Shown piece after piece: positions 26,247 to 37,016 of a stretch of 41,298 bases of DNA (position 1 is the stretch's first letter; every line of letters starts with the position of its first letter). The DNA comes from Planctomycetota bacterium (lineage in GTDB: Bacteria > Planctomycetota > UBA1135). A program made the translations under genes and the position numbers. The notes below the pieces were generated by a model, which was not told the origin of the DNA, ran no database searches, and saw nothing but the letters and a program-made list of their open reading frames with translations. The DNA lies in the NCBI GenBank assembly GCA_027623295.1, contig JAQBXR010000021.1, forward strand, positions 1-41,298, read 5' to 3'.

Positions 26247-27129
26247 ATGCCTCGATTTCTGCGCCCTCAGGGGCTGCTCCAGATTGCATGGCGCGGTCTT
26301 CTCGATCGGCTAAACGTGCACTGACTTCTCCGCCAAGAAGGAGCACGAGGGAGATCAGCCACAGCAGAAACATGAGCAGGAAAAAGCTGGCAAGGCCGCC
26401 GTAAATTTCGTCGAAGCTACCCATGTGGCGCAACCAAAAACGGAATAAGCCGCCGAGCAGCATCCAGGCAATCACGGTGGGGATTGCGCCAGCAAGCAGT
26501 GGGCGGAATCCAACCCGTCGGCTCGGTAGGTAGCGATACACCAGCATGACGAATGTAATCATGAGCATCATGGTCACTGGGAGTTCCAGCCACACCCAAA
26601 CCACCTGCATGGTAATGTCGAGATGAAACAGTCCAATCACAAAACTGCCAAGCTGTTTGCCTCCAATAAGCAAGGCGTAAGAAAGGCCCATCAAAACCAG
26701 GCCGGCAAGCGTCAGGCTCAGGTCTTGTAGCTTGATGAACACCACATTGCTTTCGGGTTTGCATCGGAAGACGCGGTTAAGGCCTTTGCGTGCGCCACGA
26801 ATTCCACGGGAGCTTGCCCAGAGTGCGACCAGCGTCCACAGCAACAGGCCACCGGAAGGGCGTCGGGTGGAGAAATCGCGCAGATAGTCCGAAAGAAGGC
26901 GGGCGATGTCATCGGGCAGAGAACGTAAGCCTCGTTCCAGGAAGCGCTCGATGTTGGCCTCCAGCGGCAGGGCATCGAAGAAGCCGACCAGGAGAATCAG
27001 CGACGGAAACAGCGCCAGCATGAAGTAGTAGGTCATCTGAGCGGCCAACCCAGAGAGGTCGTCATGGTTGAGTTCCTCGATGACCCGGCGCAGGGGGCCG
27101 GGGAGCTGATCTAGCGGGGCATCGGTCAT
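26245..27129 (-). CDS. YihY/BrkB family inner-membrane protein
   Basis: 294 residues with six predicted membrane helices. Family landmarks are DDLSGLAAQMTYYFMLALFPSLILLVGFF near the N-terminus, LLLWTLVALWASSRGIRGARKGLNRVF (the conserved W-x-S-x-x-G-x-x-x-x-x-x-x-L-N) and, towards the end, GSFDEIYGGLASFFLLMFLLWLISLVLLLGGEVSA. The family was once called ribonuclease BN, which is incorrect; its members are polytopic proteins perhaps involved in transport. Length is usual (about 280-320). It stands alone between two convergent or divergent plus-strand units. Confidence 0.92.
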   Translation of the reverse strand: MTDAPLDQLPGPLRRVIEELNHDDLSGLAAQMTYYFMLALFPSLILLVGFFDALPLEANIERFLERGLRSLPDDIARLLSDYLRDFSTRRPSGGLLLWTLVALWASSRGIRGARKGLNRVFRCKPESNVVFIKLQDLSLTLAGLVLMGLSYALLIGGKQLGSFVIGLFHLDITMQVVWVWLELPVTMMLMITFVMLVYRYLPSRRVGFRPLLAGAIPTVIAWMLLGGLFRFWLRHMGSFDEIYGGLASFFLLMFLLWLISLVLLLGGEVSARLADREDRAMQSGAAPEGAEIEA

Positions 27130-27179
27130 GACAGTCGCGGAATGACATCGGCCGCGGTTTGCCTTATCCTATCGCCGCC

Positions 27180-27887
27180 ATGTTCTTCCCCGCCGACTTT
27201 GAATTGTTTGAGCCTCGCTTTCAGGGCGATGTGGAATGGAATCAACGCCGGCTCGATGTGCGCCACCGCTTGCAGGCGATCGGGGAGTCGGTGAAGGATG
27301 CCTATGCCGCTATGGATTGTGGTCTGGAGCGGCGCGAAAGCTTGCATCATCCGCACAACACCAACCGCAAGAAGGTGGTGCGCCAGCGCAGCATGATGTT
27401 CCGTGATAAAAAGTCGCGTAAAAAGCTGCAGTCGTTTTTGGGCAAGGAGTTGGCCAAGGATCTCGACTCCGCGCACAACAATGTGCATTTTCAGATTTGC
27501 ATTGATAAGGATAGTTGTTGGTGGGGGCTGCGCATCGATGAGAGCGCTTGGTACGACCTGAATGTTTTGGTCAAGCGCGCCGAAGAGGGCGATGGCCAGG
27601 CCGAGTTAGCCGCCGCATGCGCAGCTGCTCCCGGATTTGTATTCGAGTTAGATCGAGCAGGCGCGCGTCCCTTAGAGAAGATGACGGCACGGGATTGGCG
27701 CGATTTCGCCGGTGTGGTGCAACCGGGTCAAAGCTCGATTGAAATCGTGGCACGTATGCCTAAGGCAGCCGTCATTGAAGCTGGCGAGGACTTTGCCGAG
27801 GGCGTGGTTGCTGACCTAGAACGCCTGGAGCCGTTCTATAAGTTGTCGAGTTGGAATATGGATTCTCCTTCGGGTGTTTCGCGTTAG
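27180..27887 (+). CDS. Hypothetical cytoplasmic protein
   Basis: 235 residues from ATG 27180 (MFFPADFELFEPRF); a TTG at 27159 would add seven residues. The N-terminal half is rich in basic residues and helices (WNQRRLDVRHRLQAIGESVKDAYAAMD, RDKKSRKKLQSFLGKELAKDLDSAHNNVHFQICID). The middle reads WWGLRIDESAWYDLNVLVKRAEE. There is no signal peptide or membrane helix. I do not recognise the family. The segment HFQICIDKDSCWWGLRID recalls beta strands found in DUF2461/TIGR02453-like proteins and in restriction-system helper domains, but this is only a hint. It is convergent with nagB, 107 bases away. Confidence 0.65.
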   Translation: MFFPADFELFEPRFQGDVEWNQRRLDVRHRLQAIGESVKDAYAAMDCGLERRESLHHPHNTNRKKVVRQRSMMFRDKKSRKKLQSFLGKELAKDLDSAHNNVHFQICIDKDSCWWGLRIDESAWYDLNVLVKRAEEGDGQAELAAACAAAPGFVFELDRAGARPLEKMTARDWRDFAGVVQPGQSSIEIVARMPKAAVIEAGEDFAEGVVADLERLEPFYKLSSWNMDSPSGVSR

Positions 27888-27994
27888 AATTTCAGTATGC
27901 AGTCTGGGATGGCCGCAGCCTCGGCGGAAAAGCAGGCTACGGCCGCCAAGGTTTGAATTGGCCTCCTCGAAACGGCAAGAAGCTTTGGAAAATT

Positions 27995-28747
27995 TCAGCC
28001 GCGAGCTTGCTTAGTCAACCACCGGCAGGCATCGGCGTCAGCCAAGACGGTTACGTGCTCATGCTTTTGCAAGCAAGTGACAGGCCAGTCAAGGTTCGGC
28101 TCACCTTGCAGCAGTTCGAAAACGGCTTTGGCTTTCGCTTCACCATGGGCCAAGACCACAATGTGCTGCGCCTCAAGGATGGTTCCAAGGCCAACGGTTA
28201 AGGCACGGCTGGGGCCATGGAGTCCGCCAGGAAATCCAGGCTGTGCGCGGGTGGACGGTGTTAATTCCACGGCGCGGGTACGACTATCGAGAGCGGAGCC
28301 GGGTTCATTGAAGGCAAGGTGTCCATTGACGCCAACCCCAAGGACCGCAAGCGCAATCCCTCCGGCGGCCACGATGTCACGCTCATAAGCTTCGCAATGC
28401 GCTGCAAGATCCTCTTCTGGAACCGTACCGGATAAAAACCCAATCTTGTTCGGAGCCAGTTCCAGCGGCGAAAAGACCTCGCGCTCCATGAAGCTTCGAA
28501 AGGAAGTGGCGTCCTCCGCCGCACAGGGCCAGTATTCATCCAAGTTAAAACTGCGCCAGTGCTCCAAATTTAAACCACCCGCTGCCCCGCGTTTACGCAA
28601 CGCGGCGTACAAGGGAAGGGGAGTCGAGCCAGTGGGGAGCAGCAAAGTTCCGCTGTTTGAACCACGGGCGGCATCGGCCAAGTGCTGCTCAATCCAATCG
28701 GCCATCACTTCGGCCGCGGCTAACACAGACTTTTGGAGCAATCGCAT
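27995..28747 (-). CDS. nagB: Glucosamine-6-phosphate deaminase
   Basis: A 250-residue enzyme turning glucosamine-6-P into fructose-6-P and ammonia. Key segments are LLLPTGSTPLPLYAAL (phosphate loop), FNLDEYW with D70 as the proton-transfer Asp counterpart, and GVGVNGHLAFNEPGSAL with H143 and E148. Asn141 stands where E. coli has Asp141, as in the shorter monomeric Gram-positive-type enzymes. Length (about 235-250) also fits that short type, without the E. coli allosteric C-terminus. It feeds amino sugars from peptidoglycan or chitin into glycolysis. It is divergent from the aminotransferase gene. Confidence 0.93.
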   Translation of the reverse strand: MRLLQKSVLAAAEVMADWIEQHLADAARGSNSGTLLLPTGSTPLPLYAALRKRGAAGGLNLEHWRSFNLDEYWPCAAEDATSFRSFMEREVFSPLELAPNKIGFLSGTVPEEDLAAHCEAYERDIVAAGGIALAVLGVGVNGHLAFNEPGSALDSRTRAVELTPSTRAQPGFPGGLHGPSRALTVGLGTILEAQHIVVLAHGEAKAKAVFELLQGEPNLDWPVTCLQKHEHVTVLADADACRWLTKQARG

Positions 28748-28806
28748 GGCAATAGCCTATCGGCGAGGCGGACACGCGTTTTGCGGTACGGTAGAATTCA
28801 CCTTCC

Positions 28807-29943
28807 ATGGCCGTTCCATTCTTCAGCATTCATCATAGCTACAACGATGCCGCGCAAAAGTCCCTACTCGCGCGATGGCAACGCATTTTGGAGCACGGCG
28901 GTTTCGTCAACGGCCCTGAAGTCCGTGAGTTAGAAGCCGATTTGGCCGAGTTCCTAGACGTCCCCGAAGTGGTCTGCTGTTCCAACGGTTCCGATGCCTT
29001 GGTCCTCGCCCTCCGCGCCGCAGATATCGGCCCCGGTGATGAAGTCCTGGTACCAGCCTTCACTTTCTTCGCATCGGCCGGCGCGGTCTCCCGATGTGGC
29101 GCGACTCCAGTCTTTGTGGACATCGATCCGGCCACTTTTTGCATCGACCCTGCCGACGCCGTGGCGAAAATCACGCCCCAAACCAAAGCCTGTATGGCGG
29201 TCCACCTTTACGGCTACCCAGTCGACATTCTGGCTCTGGCGCAAACCCTTGAAAACGCAGCTGGCCGCCCGATTCCGGTGGTCGAAGATGCTGCACAAGC
29301 GATTGGCGCTGCCCACGCATCTGGCCCTGTCGGTGGCATGGGCATCTCTGCGGGTTGGAGCCTCTTCCCAACCAAAAACCTTGGCGCACCTGGCGATGCC
29401 GGTTTTGCAACCAGCATGGATAAGGATGTCGCCGATCATATGCGTCGTTTACGTGAGCATGGCGGGGGCCGTCAGTATTACCACGATGAAGTGGGCTACA
29501 ACTTCCGCATGGACAGCTTGGTGGCCGCTGGAGTGCTGGAGCTACTCCCACGTCTAGTCGAGTTCAATGCGGCGCGTCGTGTTGGAGCGGAGCACTACCG
29601 AGAACTCATGACTGCGGCTGGCCTGAATCATGTCATCGTCCTGCCGCCAGAACACCCGGGGCATGTTTATCACCAGTTCGTCATTCGTGCCGAACAGCGC
29701 AACGCACTCAAGGACTTCCTCCACGCGCGCGAAATCGGGTGCGCGGTGTACTACCCACTTGCCTTGCATCTTCAACCCTGCTTCCAAGACCTTGGCGGTA
29801 AAGCGGGCGACCTTCCACATTCGGAAGCGGCCACCGCAAACGTACTCGCCTTGCCCATCTATCCAGGCGTCACCGCCTCACAGCGGGAAGAATTAGTGGC
29901 TGCGGTTGTTGAGTTCTACGCCCAAGTGAGTGCGGCGCAGTAA
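28807..29943 (+). CDS. DegT/DnrJ/EryC1/StrS family PLP aminotransferase
   Basis: A 378-residue sugar aminotransferase-type protein. The PLP-binding lysine is K190 in SLFPTKNLGAPGDAG, D161 in VVEDAAQAIGA contacts the pyridine nitrogen, and CCSNGSDALVLAL at 57-69 holds the cofactor phosphate. HVYHQFVIRAEQRNALKDFLHAREIGCAVYYPLALHLQP is the family's C-terminal substrate region. Members transaminate 3- or 4-keto nucleotide sugars for surface polysaccharides or antibiotics. With no sugar-biosynthesis genes next to it, the exact substrate is open. It may relate to the amino-sugar gene nagB across the divergent promoter. Confidence 0.93.
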   Translation: MAVPFFSIHHSYNDAAQKSLLARWQRILEHGGFVNGPEVRELEADLAEFLDVPEVVCCSNGSDALVLALRAADIGPGDEVLVPAFTFFASAGAVSRCGATPVFVDIDPATFCIDPADAVAKITPQTKACMAVHLYGYPVDILALAQTLENAAGRPIPVVEDAAQAIGAAHASGPVGGMGISAGWSLFPTKNLGAPGDAGFATSMDKDVADHMRRLREHGGGRQYYHDEVGYNFRMDSLVAAGVLELLPRLVEFNAARRVGAEHYRELMTAAGLNHVIVLPPEHPGHVYHQFVIRAEQRNALKDFLHAREIGCAVYYPLALHLQPCFQDLGGKAGDLPHSEAATANVLALPIYPGVTASQREELVAAVVEFYAQVSAAQ

Positions 29944-29955
29944 AGCCATCAGGCC

Positions 29956-30309
29956 TTAACCCAAACCGACGTCTTTCAAGTGCGCCTGCAGACGCTCGAC
30001 TTCACTTTCTAGTTGATCGAGGAACTGGCCAGCATCGCCCAACTCGTTGGCGCGCGCTAAACCTTCGAGGTGAGTGGCCATTGCGAGGATGCCTTGCGCA
30101 CCAAGATTGGCGCTGGAACCTTTAATGGCATGAGCACCACTGTCGACGAGATCGGCCTGCTTTTTGGCAAGACCTTCACGCATCACTTGAATACGGGTCG
30201 GGCACTCCTTGAGGAATTCGTCATAGATCTCGAGCAAAATCCCTTTGTCTCCAAAGAGTTCAGCGAGTTCGTCGACGCGGGCGGTGTCTAATGGGGGCGA
30301 TTGGGTCAT
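29956..30309 (-). CDS. Hpt (histidine phosphotransfer) domain protein
   Basis: A 117-residue stand-alone Hpt domain. The phospho-accepting histidine is H60 in the consensus AHAIKGSSANLGA. Around it, a four-helix bundle is predicted (LLEIYDEFLKECPTRIQVMREGLAKKQ, ILAMATHLEGLARANEL, DQLESEVERLQAHL). It relays phosphate between a hybrid histidine kinase and a response regulator in a multistep phosphorelay. No kinase or regulator gene is nearby, so it is an orphan. Its stop is 12 bases from the convergent aminotransferase stop. Confidence 0.92.
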   Translation of the reverse strand: MTQSPPLDTARVDELAELFGDKGILLEIYDEFLKECPTRIQVMREGLAKKQADLVDSGAHAIKGSSANLGAQGILAMATHLEGLARANELGDAGQFLDQLESEVERLQAHLKDVGLG

Positions 30310-30437
30310 GGATGGTCCTTGATGGGGTCAAGCCATCCATTCGCGGCCGCTCAGGGAGCCACTTCAGGAGAAATCGGTTTTTTTTTTGCTCAGACGCTAC
30401 TGAGAGGGGGTCTTAGGCCCCTATTTGCCTCAAAAGG

Positions 30438-30662
30438 CTACCCAAACTTATCGGGCTTATGCATTAACGCTTTACGGAAGCACCACAAATTTATGCCAAT
30501 CAACGTGGTCCATGCAAGCACCGAAATCAAGGTGCCGAAGGGGCTCAACTCAACTTGAGGAGCACTGCCCGCGGCCGCTGCATCGGTTAGCCCTTTAGCC
30601 GGGTCAGTTCCGGACAGGGGCACGAGCAAGTTCAGGTAGTTCAGCAGCACTTGGAGCGACAA
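30438..30662 (-). CDS. Small single-span membrane protein downstream of AGCS symporter
   Basis: 74 residues. A first amphipathic part (MSLQVLLNYLNLLVPLSG) and a Gly/Ala-rich linker are followed by one transmembrane helix (LSPFGTLISVLAWTTLIGINLWCFRKAL) and a short basic tail. It is the next gene after the amino-acid symporter on the same strand, separated by 103 bases containing an inverted repeat. Small one-helix proteins encoded with secondary transporters (for example MetS with MetP) act as accessory subunits; that role is an inference from place and shape only. It is too short for a family assignment. Confidence 0.55.
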   Translation of the reverse strand: MSLQVLLNYLNLLVPLSGTDPAKGLTDAAAAGSAPQVELSPFGTLISVLAWTTLIGINLWCFRKALMHKPDKFG

Positions 30663-30717
30663 CGGGGGGGTGGCAAAAAGCCAGCATTAGTTGTACGTTT
30701 TGAAGTGCTGCTAATTC

Positions 30718-30748
30718 AAGGAAGCACTGAAGAAAATCAGTGCTCCTT
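30718..30748. repeat. Inverted repeat between symporter and small membrane protein genes
   Basis: AAGGAAGCACTGA (30718-30730) and TCAGTGCTCCTT (30737-30748) pair over 12 bp with one bulged base and a six-base loop. No T-run follows on either strand, so it is not a classical terminator. It could protect or limit the downstream part of the symporter transcript. Confidence 0.6.
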
Positions 30749-30765
30749 TGAACAAGTTCCCCACA

Positions 30766-32337
30766 TTACTTGTAGGTAGCGAATTTTCCGGCCTTCAAGT
30801 TTGCCCAGTAAGCCATCAAGTCTTGACGCACACCACCACTCAAGATGGCAACACCAAGTACGTTAGGGAAAGCCATGCCGAGAATCATCAAGTCGCCGAA
30901 TTCGAGAACGTTCTGCGAGTTAATGACCGAGCCTAAGAAAGTGAAGGTGAGGAACAACACCTTGTAGCTCATCGACGAGTTGTCGCCAAAGAGGTAAGCC
31001 CAGCATCGTTCTCCGTAGTAGGACCACGAAATCATGGTCGAGAATGCGAACAAGGCAACCGCTGCACTTAGCACGTATGGGAACCACCAAATCACACTAC
31101 CAAAGGCTTGAGAGGTGAGTCCGGCGCCGTTTGCGTTGGTGAGGTAAGGCGCGAACACGGCCTCGCCACCCACCAAAGTGCTCGGGTCATAGGCGCCAGT
31201 GATGACGATGACCAGACCAGTCATGGTGCAAACCACAATGGTGTCAATGAACGGTTCCAGCAGCGCCACGATGCCTTCTCGCACCGGGTATTCGGTTTTC
31301 GCAGCGGAGTGTGCGATGGCCGCAGAACCTACACCGGCTTCGTTACTGAAGGCCGCGCGCTTGAATCCAATGATGAGCACTCCGATAAAGCCACCAAAGG
31401 CTGCGTCGGGGTTTATGGCGTTGTCGAAGATAAGTGCGAAGGCAGAGCCAATCTCGCTCGCGTGGGCGCCAAGGATGAACAAGCAAGCGAGTACGTAGAT
31501 GCCGCACATGGAAGGAACGATTTTCTCAGCAGTGCTCGCGATGCGCTTGATGCCACCAATGATCACAATACCCACGAGGGTGGTCATGACGAGTCCGAAA
31601 ACCCATTCGTGCCCGTTAAGGAATGGAACGGTTTCCTTAATCGCGTTGAGTGATTGGTTGACCTGGAAGGTGTTGCCGCCACCCAAGGAACCCCCGATGC
31701 ACAGAATGGCGAACATGGTGGCCAGCACTTTGCCGAGGCCGCCCATACCTTTTTCTTTGAGCCCCTTGGACAGGTAGTACATAGCTCCACCCATCACTTG
31801 GCCGTTCGGGCGCACCTCGCGGTACTTCTGGCCCAAGGTGCATTCCACAAACTTGGAGGACATGCCGAGGAAGCCAGCGAGCACCATCCAGAAGATTGCG
31901 CCAGGTCCACCCGTGGCGACTGCAATGGCAACACCGGCAATGTTGCCGAGGCCGACCGTTGCGGAGAGGGCGGAAGCTAGAGCTTGGAAGTGAGTGACTT
32001 CGCCATCGCTATGTGCGTTGGGGTCGGTGTACTTGCCGCGGGTGACATCAATCGCGTGGCGAAAACCGCGCAGGTTGATGAAGCGCATGCGCACGGTGAA
32101 GAAGATCGCCCCAAGGACCAACCACAGCACCACCAAAGGAACCGCTTCGCCACCCGTGAATGGGATTGGCATTGGAGCAAAGAAGACGTAGCTCAGCCAG
32201 CCAACCAAATGGCCGGCGCCGGCGTCAATGAAATCAAAGGCTCCTCCTTCTGCAGCAACCTCACCATCTTGGGCAAAACCCTGTGTGGCAAGAAATGGAA
32301 GTGAGGCGAGAAAGTAGAGGAGGCGTTGAAGTTTCAT
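30766..32337 (-). CDS. Sodium:alanine symporter family (AGCS) amino-acid carrier
   Basis: 523 residues from ATG 32337; 19 more codons upstream are open but look non-coding. The N-terminus is unusual: a cleavable signal (LLYFLASLPFLATQGFAQ) precedes the carrier and is followed by a loop before helix 1. The AGCS signatures are present: HFQALASALSATVGLGNIAGVAIAVATGGPGAIFWM, FVECTLGQKYRE, FKRAAFSNEAGVGSAAIAHSAAKT and SYYGERCWAYLFG. It imports alanine or glycine with Na+. The signal-bearing form occurs in several marine and environmental phyla. A small membrane protein follows in the same direction. Confidence 0.94.
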   Translation of the reverse strand: MKLQRLLYFLASLPFLATQGFAQDGEVAAEGGAFDFIDAGAGHLVGWLSYVFFAPMPIPFTGGEAVPLVVLWLVLGAIFFTVRMRFINLRGFRHAIDVTRGKYTDPNAHSDGEVTHFQALASALSATVGLGNIAGVAIAVATGGPGAIFWMVLAGFLGMSSKFVECTLGQKYREVRPNGQVMGGAMYYLSKGLKEKGMGGLGKVLATMFAILCIGGSLGGGNTFQVNQSLNAIKETVPFLNGHEWVFGLVMTTLVGIVIIGGIKRIASTAEKIVPSMCGIYVLACLFILGAHASEIGSAFALIFDNAINPDAAFGGFIGVLIIGFKRAAFSNEAGVGSAAIAHSAAKTEYPVREGIVALLEPFIDTIVVCTMTGLVIVITGAYDPSTLVGGEAVFAPYLTNANGAGLTSQAFGSVIWWFPYVLSAAVALFAFSTMISWSYYGERCWAYLFGDNSSMSYKVLFLTFTFLGSVINSQNVLEFGDLMILGMAFPNVLGVAILSGGVRQDLMAYWANLKAGKFATYK

Positions 32338-32474
32338 GCAGTTGGGGTGGTGGGTCACCGGCGCGGAGTTCCGATTTTGGCGGAACCGAGGCAATTGGGC
32401 AAATCTGAGGCCAATTTGGTTTTTGGCGTGTCGATGGGCAGAGACGACGTCATCAGGAGCGAGGTACTAAAACC

Positions 32475-32891
32475 ATGAAAATCGACCTTTCTCAAATTGA
32501 AGACATTGAAGACATCCGCTCGGTTCCGACCGGCGAATACCATTGCAAAGCCGCGGAAGTCCGTGAAAGCGAGAGTCCTGCAGGCCATACGCGCTGGGGG
32601 ATCCGCTGGGAAATCCAGAAAGGCGACTTCCAGGGGCGCACGGCATGCTGGGATTCACTGCATTGGTCGGAGCGCGGGCTGCCTCGGGTGAAGTTTGTGC
32701 TGCAAATGCTCGGCCTGAACACCGACGGCGAGCTGGACCTGAAAGTGGAGGAGCTAGAAAACCTCGAAGCCATGGTTCAGGTGCAGCCGGAAGAGCGTGA
32801 GGACCCTGTGACCGGCATTCGTCGGGTGCAGAACCGCGTACCTTTTGCTGGATATGCCCCTGCCGCGCAGCCGGCCGGCGCGGTTTCCTGA
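32475..32891 (+). CDS. DUF669-like protein
   Basis: 138 residues. It starts with MKIDLSQIEDIEDIRSVPTGEY and continues with KAAEVRESESPAGHTRWGIRWEI, GDFQGRTACWDSLHW, LPRVKFVLQMLGL and VQVQPEEREDPVTGIRRVQNRVPFAGY. The beta-strand pattern (GEY-CKA, W-IRWEI, G-TACWDSL, A-MVQVQPE) resembles the phage-related DUF669 family, often found near recombination or DNA-binding genes. Here it stands in a chromosomal setting with no phage genes nearby. The link to DUF669 is moderate in confidence and the function is unknown. Upstream spacing to the divergent symporter is 137 bases. Confidence 0.62.
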   Translation: MKIDLSQIEDIEDIRSVPTGEYHCKAAEVRESESPAGHTRWGIRWEIQKGDFQGRTACWDSLHWSERGLPRVKFVLQMLGLNTDGELDLKVEELENLEAMVQVQPEEREDPVTGIRRVQNRVPFAGYAPAAQPAGAVS

Positions 32892-32913
32892 ATCCAAGCC
32901 GCTAAATTTCACA

Positions 32914-32941
32914 GAAGCCCTGATTTCCTCGGGGTTTCTTT
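32914..32941 (+). terminator. Possible weak terminator after DUF669-like gene
   Basis: GAAGCCC (32914-32920) pairs with GGGTTTC (32932-32938), one G-T wobble, with an 11-base loop and a short TTT after it. It lies 23 bases past the stop. The tail is short, so this is a weak call. Confidence 0.35.
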
Positions 32942-33013
32942 GGGAAGGTCTGATTGATGTTGCGATCGATTTCAAATCACCAGGCCTAAAGCCAGACTCA
33001 ATCAGACCTTCCC
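32942..33013. repeat. Perfect 16-bp inverted repeat upstream of PH-like gene
   Basis: GGGAAGGTCTGATTGA (32942-32957) and TCAATCAGACCTTCCC (32998-33013) are perfect reverse complements, with a 40-base centre that itself holds the palindrome GATTTCAAATC. The repeat ends 16 bases before the start codon at 33030. As RNA it would form a long stem near the ribosome site; as DNA it could be a binding site or the trace of a small mobile element. Confidence 0.75.
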
Positions 33014-33029
33014 TCTACAATCTGCCCCC

Positions 33030-33554
33030 ATGAGTGGGCTAGAACCCTCCGTAGAGCCGGCGTCCTTTGAGGAGGAACGTCGGCCATCTCCTTTGCTGGT
33101 CCATCGCTTTCGCTCGGGCAGCCTTGGCTTGTGCTTGCTTATAGGGTTCATGCCGCTGCTTGGCTGGACTCCTTGGTGGATGCTCTGGATGACGGCAGGA
33201 ATCTTGTTGGTTTTCCAGTGGTGGTTATTTGCCACTCGGTTCAACGTACGATTGAAAGACGAGGTTCTTTCATTGCGCATGGCTCCGTTTCCAGCGAAGA
33301 AGATCCCAGTGGGGGAGATAAAAGCTGCTACCACCCACATGAGTTATCCATGGGGCATCGGCAAACGGGGGTGGAGCATTAAGCGTTCCCCAGGTGTGCT
33401 GGTGTTCTTCACCGACCCCGGTGCTGGTTTGGTGTTGGAACTAGAGAGCGGTTTGGCGGTTTGGCTGAACTCCTATCAGCCTGAAGTCTTGGCCGCCCTG
33501 TTGAAGCGTCGACCGAAGCGAAAGACAAAAGTGAAAAAGGCTCTCACGCCTTAA
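33030..33554 (+). CDS. Two-helix membrane protein with PH-like domain
   Basis: 174 residues. Two adjacent helices (about 33-46 and 50-66: GLCLLIGFMPLLGW, MLWMTAGILLVFQWWLFAT) are followed by a beta-rich part: FNVRLKDEVLSLRMAPFPAKKIPVGEIKAATTHMSYPWGIG, GVLVFFTDPGAGLVLELESGLAVWLNSYQPEVLAALL. This layout, with IPVGEI and the strand LVLELESG before a terminal helix, resembles bacterial PH-domain (YdbS-like) membrane proteins. The C-terminus is Lys-rich. The family is tentative and the function unknown. Confidence 0.62.
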   Translation: MSGLEPSVEPASFEEERRPSPLLVHRFRSGSLGLCLLIGFMPLLGWTPWWMLWMTAGILLVFQWWLFATRFNVRLKDEVLSLRMAPFPAKKIPVGEIKAATTHMSYPWGIGKRGWSIKRSPGVLVFFTDPGAGLVLELESGLAVWLNSYQPEVLAALLKRRPKRKTKVKKALTP

Positions 33555-33655
33555 TCTCTATTTCTCTCCAATCACTTCGCTTAAGGTGCCCAAGCGCTCC
33601 AAGATTCCCGCATTTGCAAAACGGAAGTTTCTAAGGACCTCCGCCCCGATATCCT

Positions 33656-36135
<2,480 letters not shown>

Positions 36136-36276
36136 ACTACGCAGATGGAGCATTGACCGATGGTGGGGTCAACATCCGGCGCAACACCGCAACTCCGCGA
36201 TGCCGTGACGACTCCAGCAGGCTGCACAATTTCCGCTCTTCTACGTTTAGAAGATGGAGGCCTGCGCAGCACGGGA

Positions 36277-37014
36277 TCAACCCTTGCCCAGCCGAAACTC
36301 CGCGAGCAAGGGTAAATGATCACTTGCCGTGCGTGCGATCTTCAACTTACTTACGTGGATGTTTTCATCCTCAAGCGGGCCGCGCCAGAAGAACTTATCT
36401 AAGGCGCCCACTGGATTCTGGCTTGGAAAGGTGCGCAGAGGTTTGCGTCGACCATGTTCACTCCAGGCATCAAAGCCAGCGTCACCCAAACCGGAACCTT
36501 GATAAAGCAGGTTGCGCCAATCATTGGTGTCTCCGCCAAGTACGACGGCATGGCGTTTAGGCAAGTCGCGCATCGTGTTACTGGAGAGTACGTGGTTCAC
36601 TTGGCTCAAGCGTTCTTTTGCGGATAAACCTAAGTGCCAATTAAACAGGTGCAAGTTCGACCGATGCGGAAGTTGCAACCGGGTGTATAGGCAGTTTCGA
36701 TTTTTACGTTTGCCGTGTTTCAAATCTATGACCCTTCGTTTCACAATCGGAAACTTGGACAGAGTTGCATTGCCATAACTGCCTTGCTTTAACACATGCG
36801 CCTCCGACCAGGTGTGATAGGGGTATTCCATGGCCTCGGCAATGAGATGGTCTAGGAAAATCTTTTTGGAACGCGGCACGCCACGGTCGACCTCCTGAAG
36901 GAGGAGGATATCAGGCTTATGGTGGCGCAAAGTCTCAATCACGCGATCCGGATCGAAGCGTCGGTCGAGGCCGATGCAGCGATGGATATTCCAAGTCATC
37001 AAGCTAAGCTTCAT
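36277..37014 (-). CDS. Endonuclease/exonuclease/phosphatase (EEP) family protein
   Basis: 245 residues with the metal-dependent EEP signatures in order: MTWNIHRCIG, LLLQEVDRG, QGSYGNATLSKFPI, HLFNWHLGLS, VLGGDTNDW and TASDHLPLLAEF. It is a predicted phosphodiesterase or lipid phosphatase of the YbhP type. It starts 2 bases after the stop of the phospholipase D-like gene, so the two are translated together. In E. coli ybhP is likewise next to clsB (ybhO), so the pairing supports a role in phospholipid turnover. Confidence 0.9.
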   Translation of the reverse strand: MKLSLMTWNIHRCIGLDRRFDPDRVIETLRHHKPDILLLQEVDRGVPRSKKIFLDHLIAEAMEYPYHTWSEAHVLKQGSYGNATLSKFPIVKRRVIDLKHGKRKNRNCLYTRLQLPHRSNLHLFNWHLGLSAKERLSQVNHVLSSNTMRDLPKRHAVVLGGDTNDWRNLLYQGSGLGDAGFDAWSEHGRRKPLRTFPSQNPVGALDKFFWRGPLEDENIHVSKLKIARTASDHLPLLAEFRLGKG

Positions 37015-37016
37015 GG

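Noticed and set aside
27851-28201. Plus-strand frame spanning the nagB 3' end
   Set aside because: Mostly antisense to the clear nagB coding sequence; only the first 37 or so bases overlap another gene and no family features are seen.
30376-30405. Terminator near the ten-T run before the Hpt gene
   Set aside because: The T-run precedes rather than follows the CTCAG/CTGAG hairpin on the plus strand and would be an A-run on the minus strand, so it does not fit a terminator in either direction.
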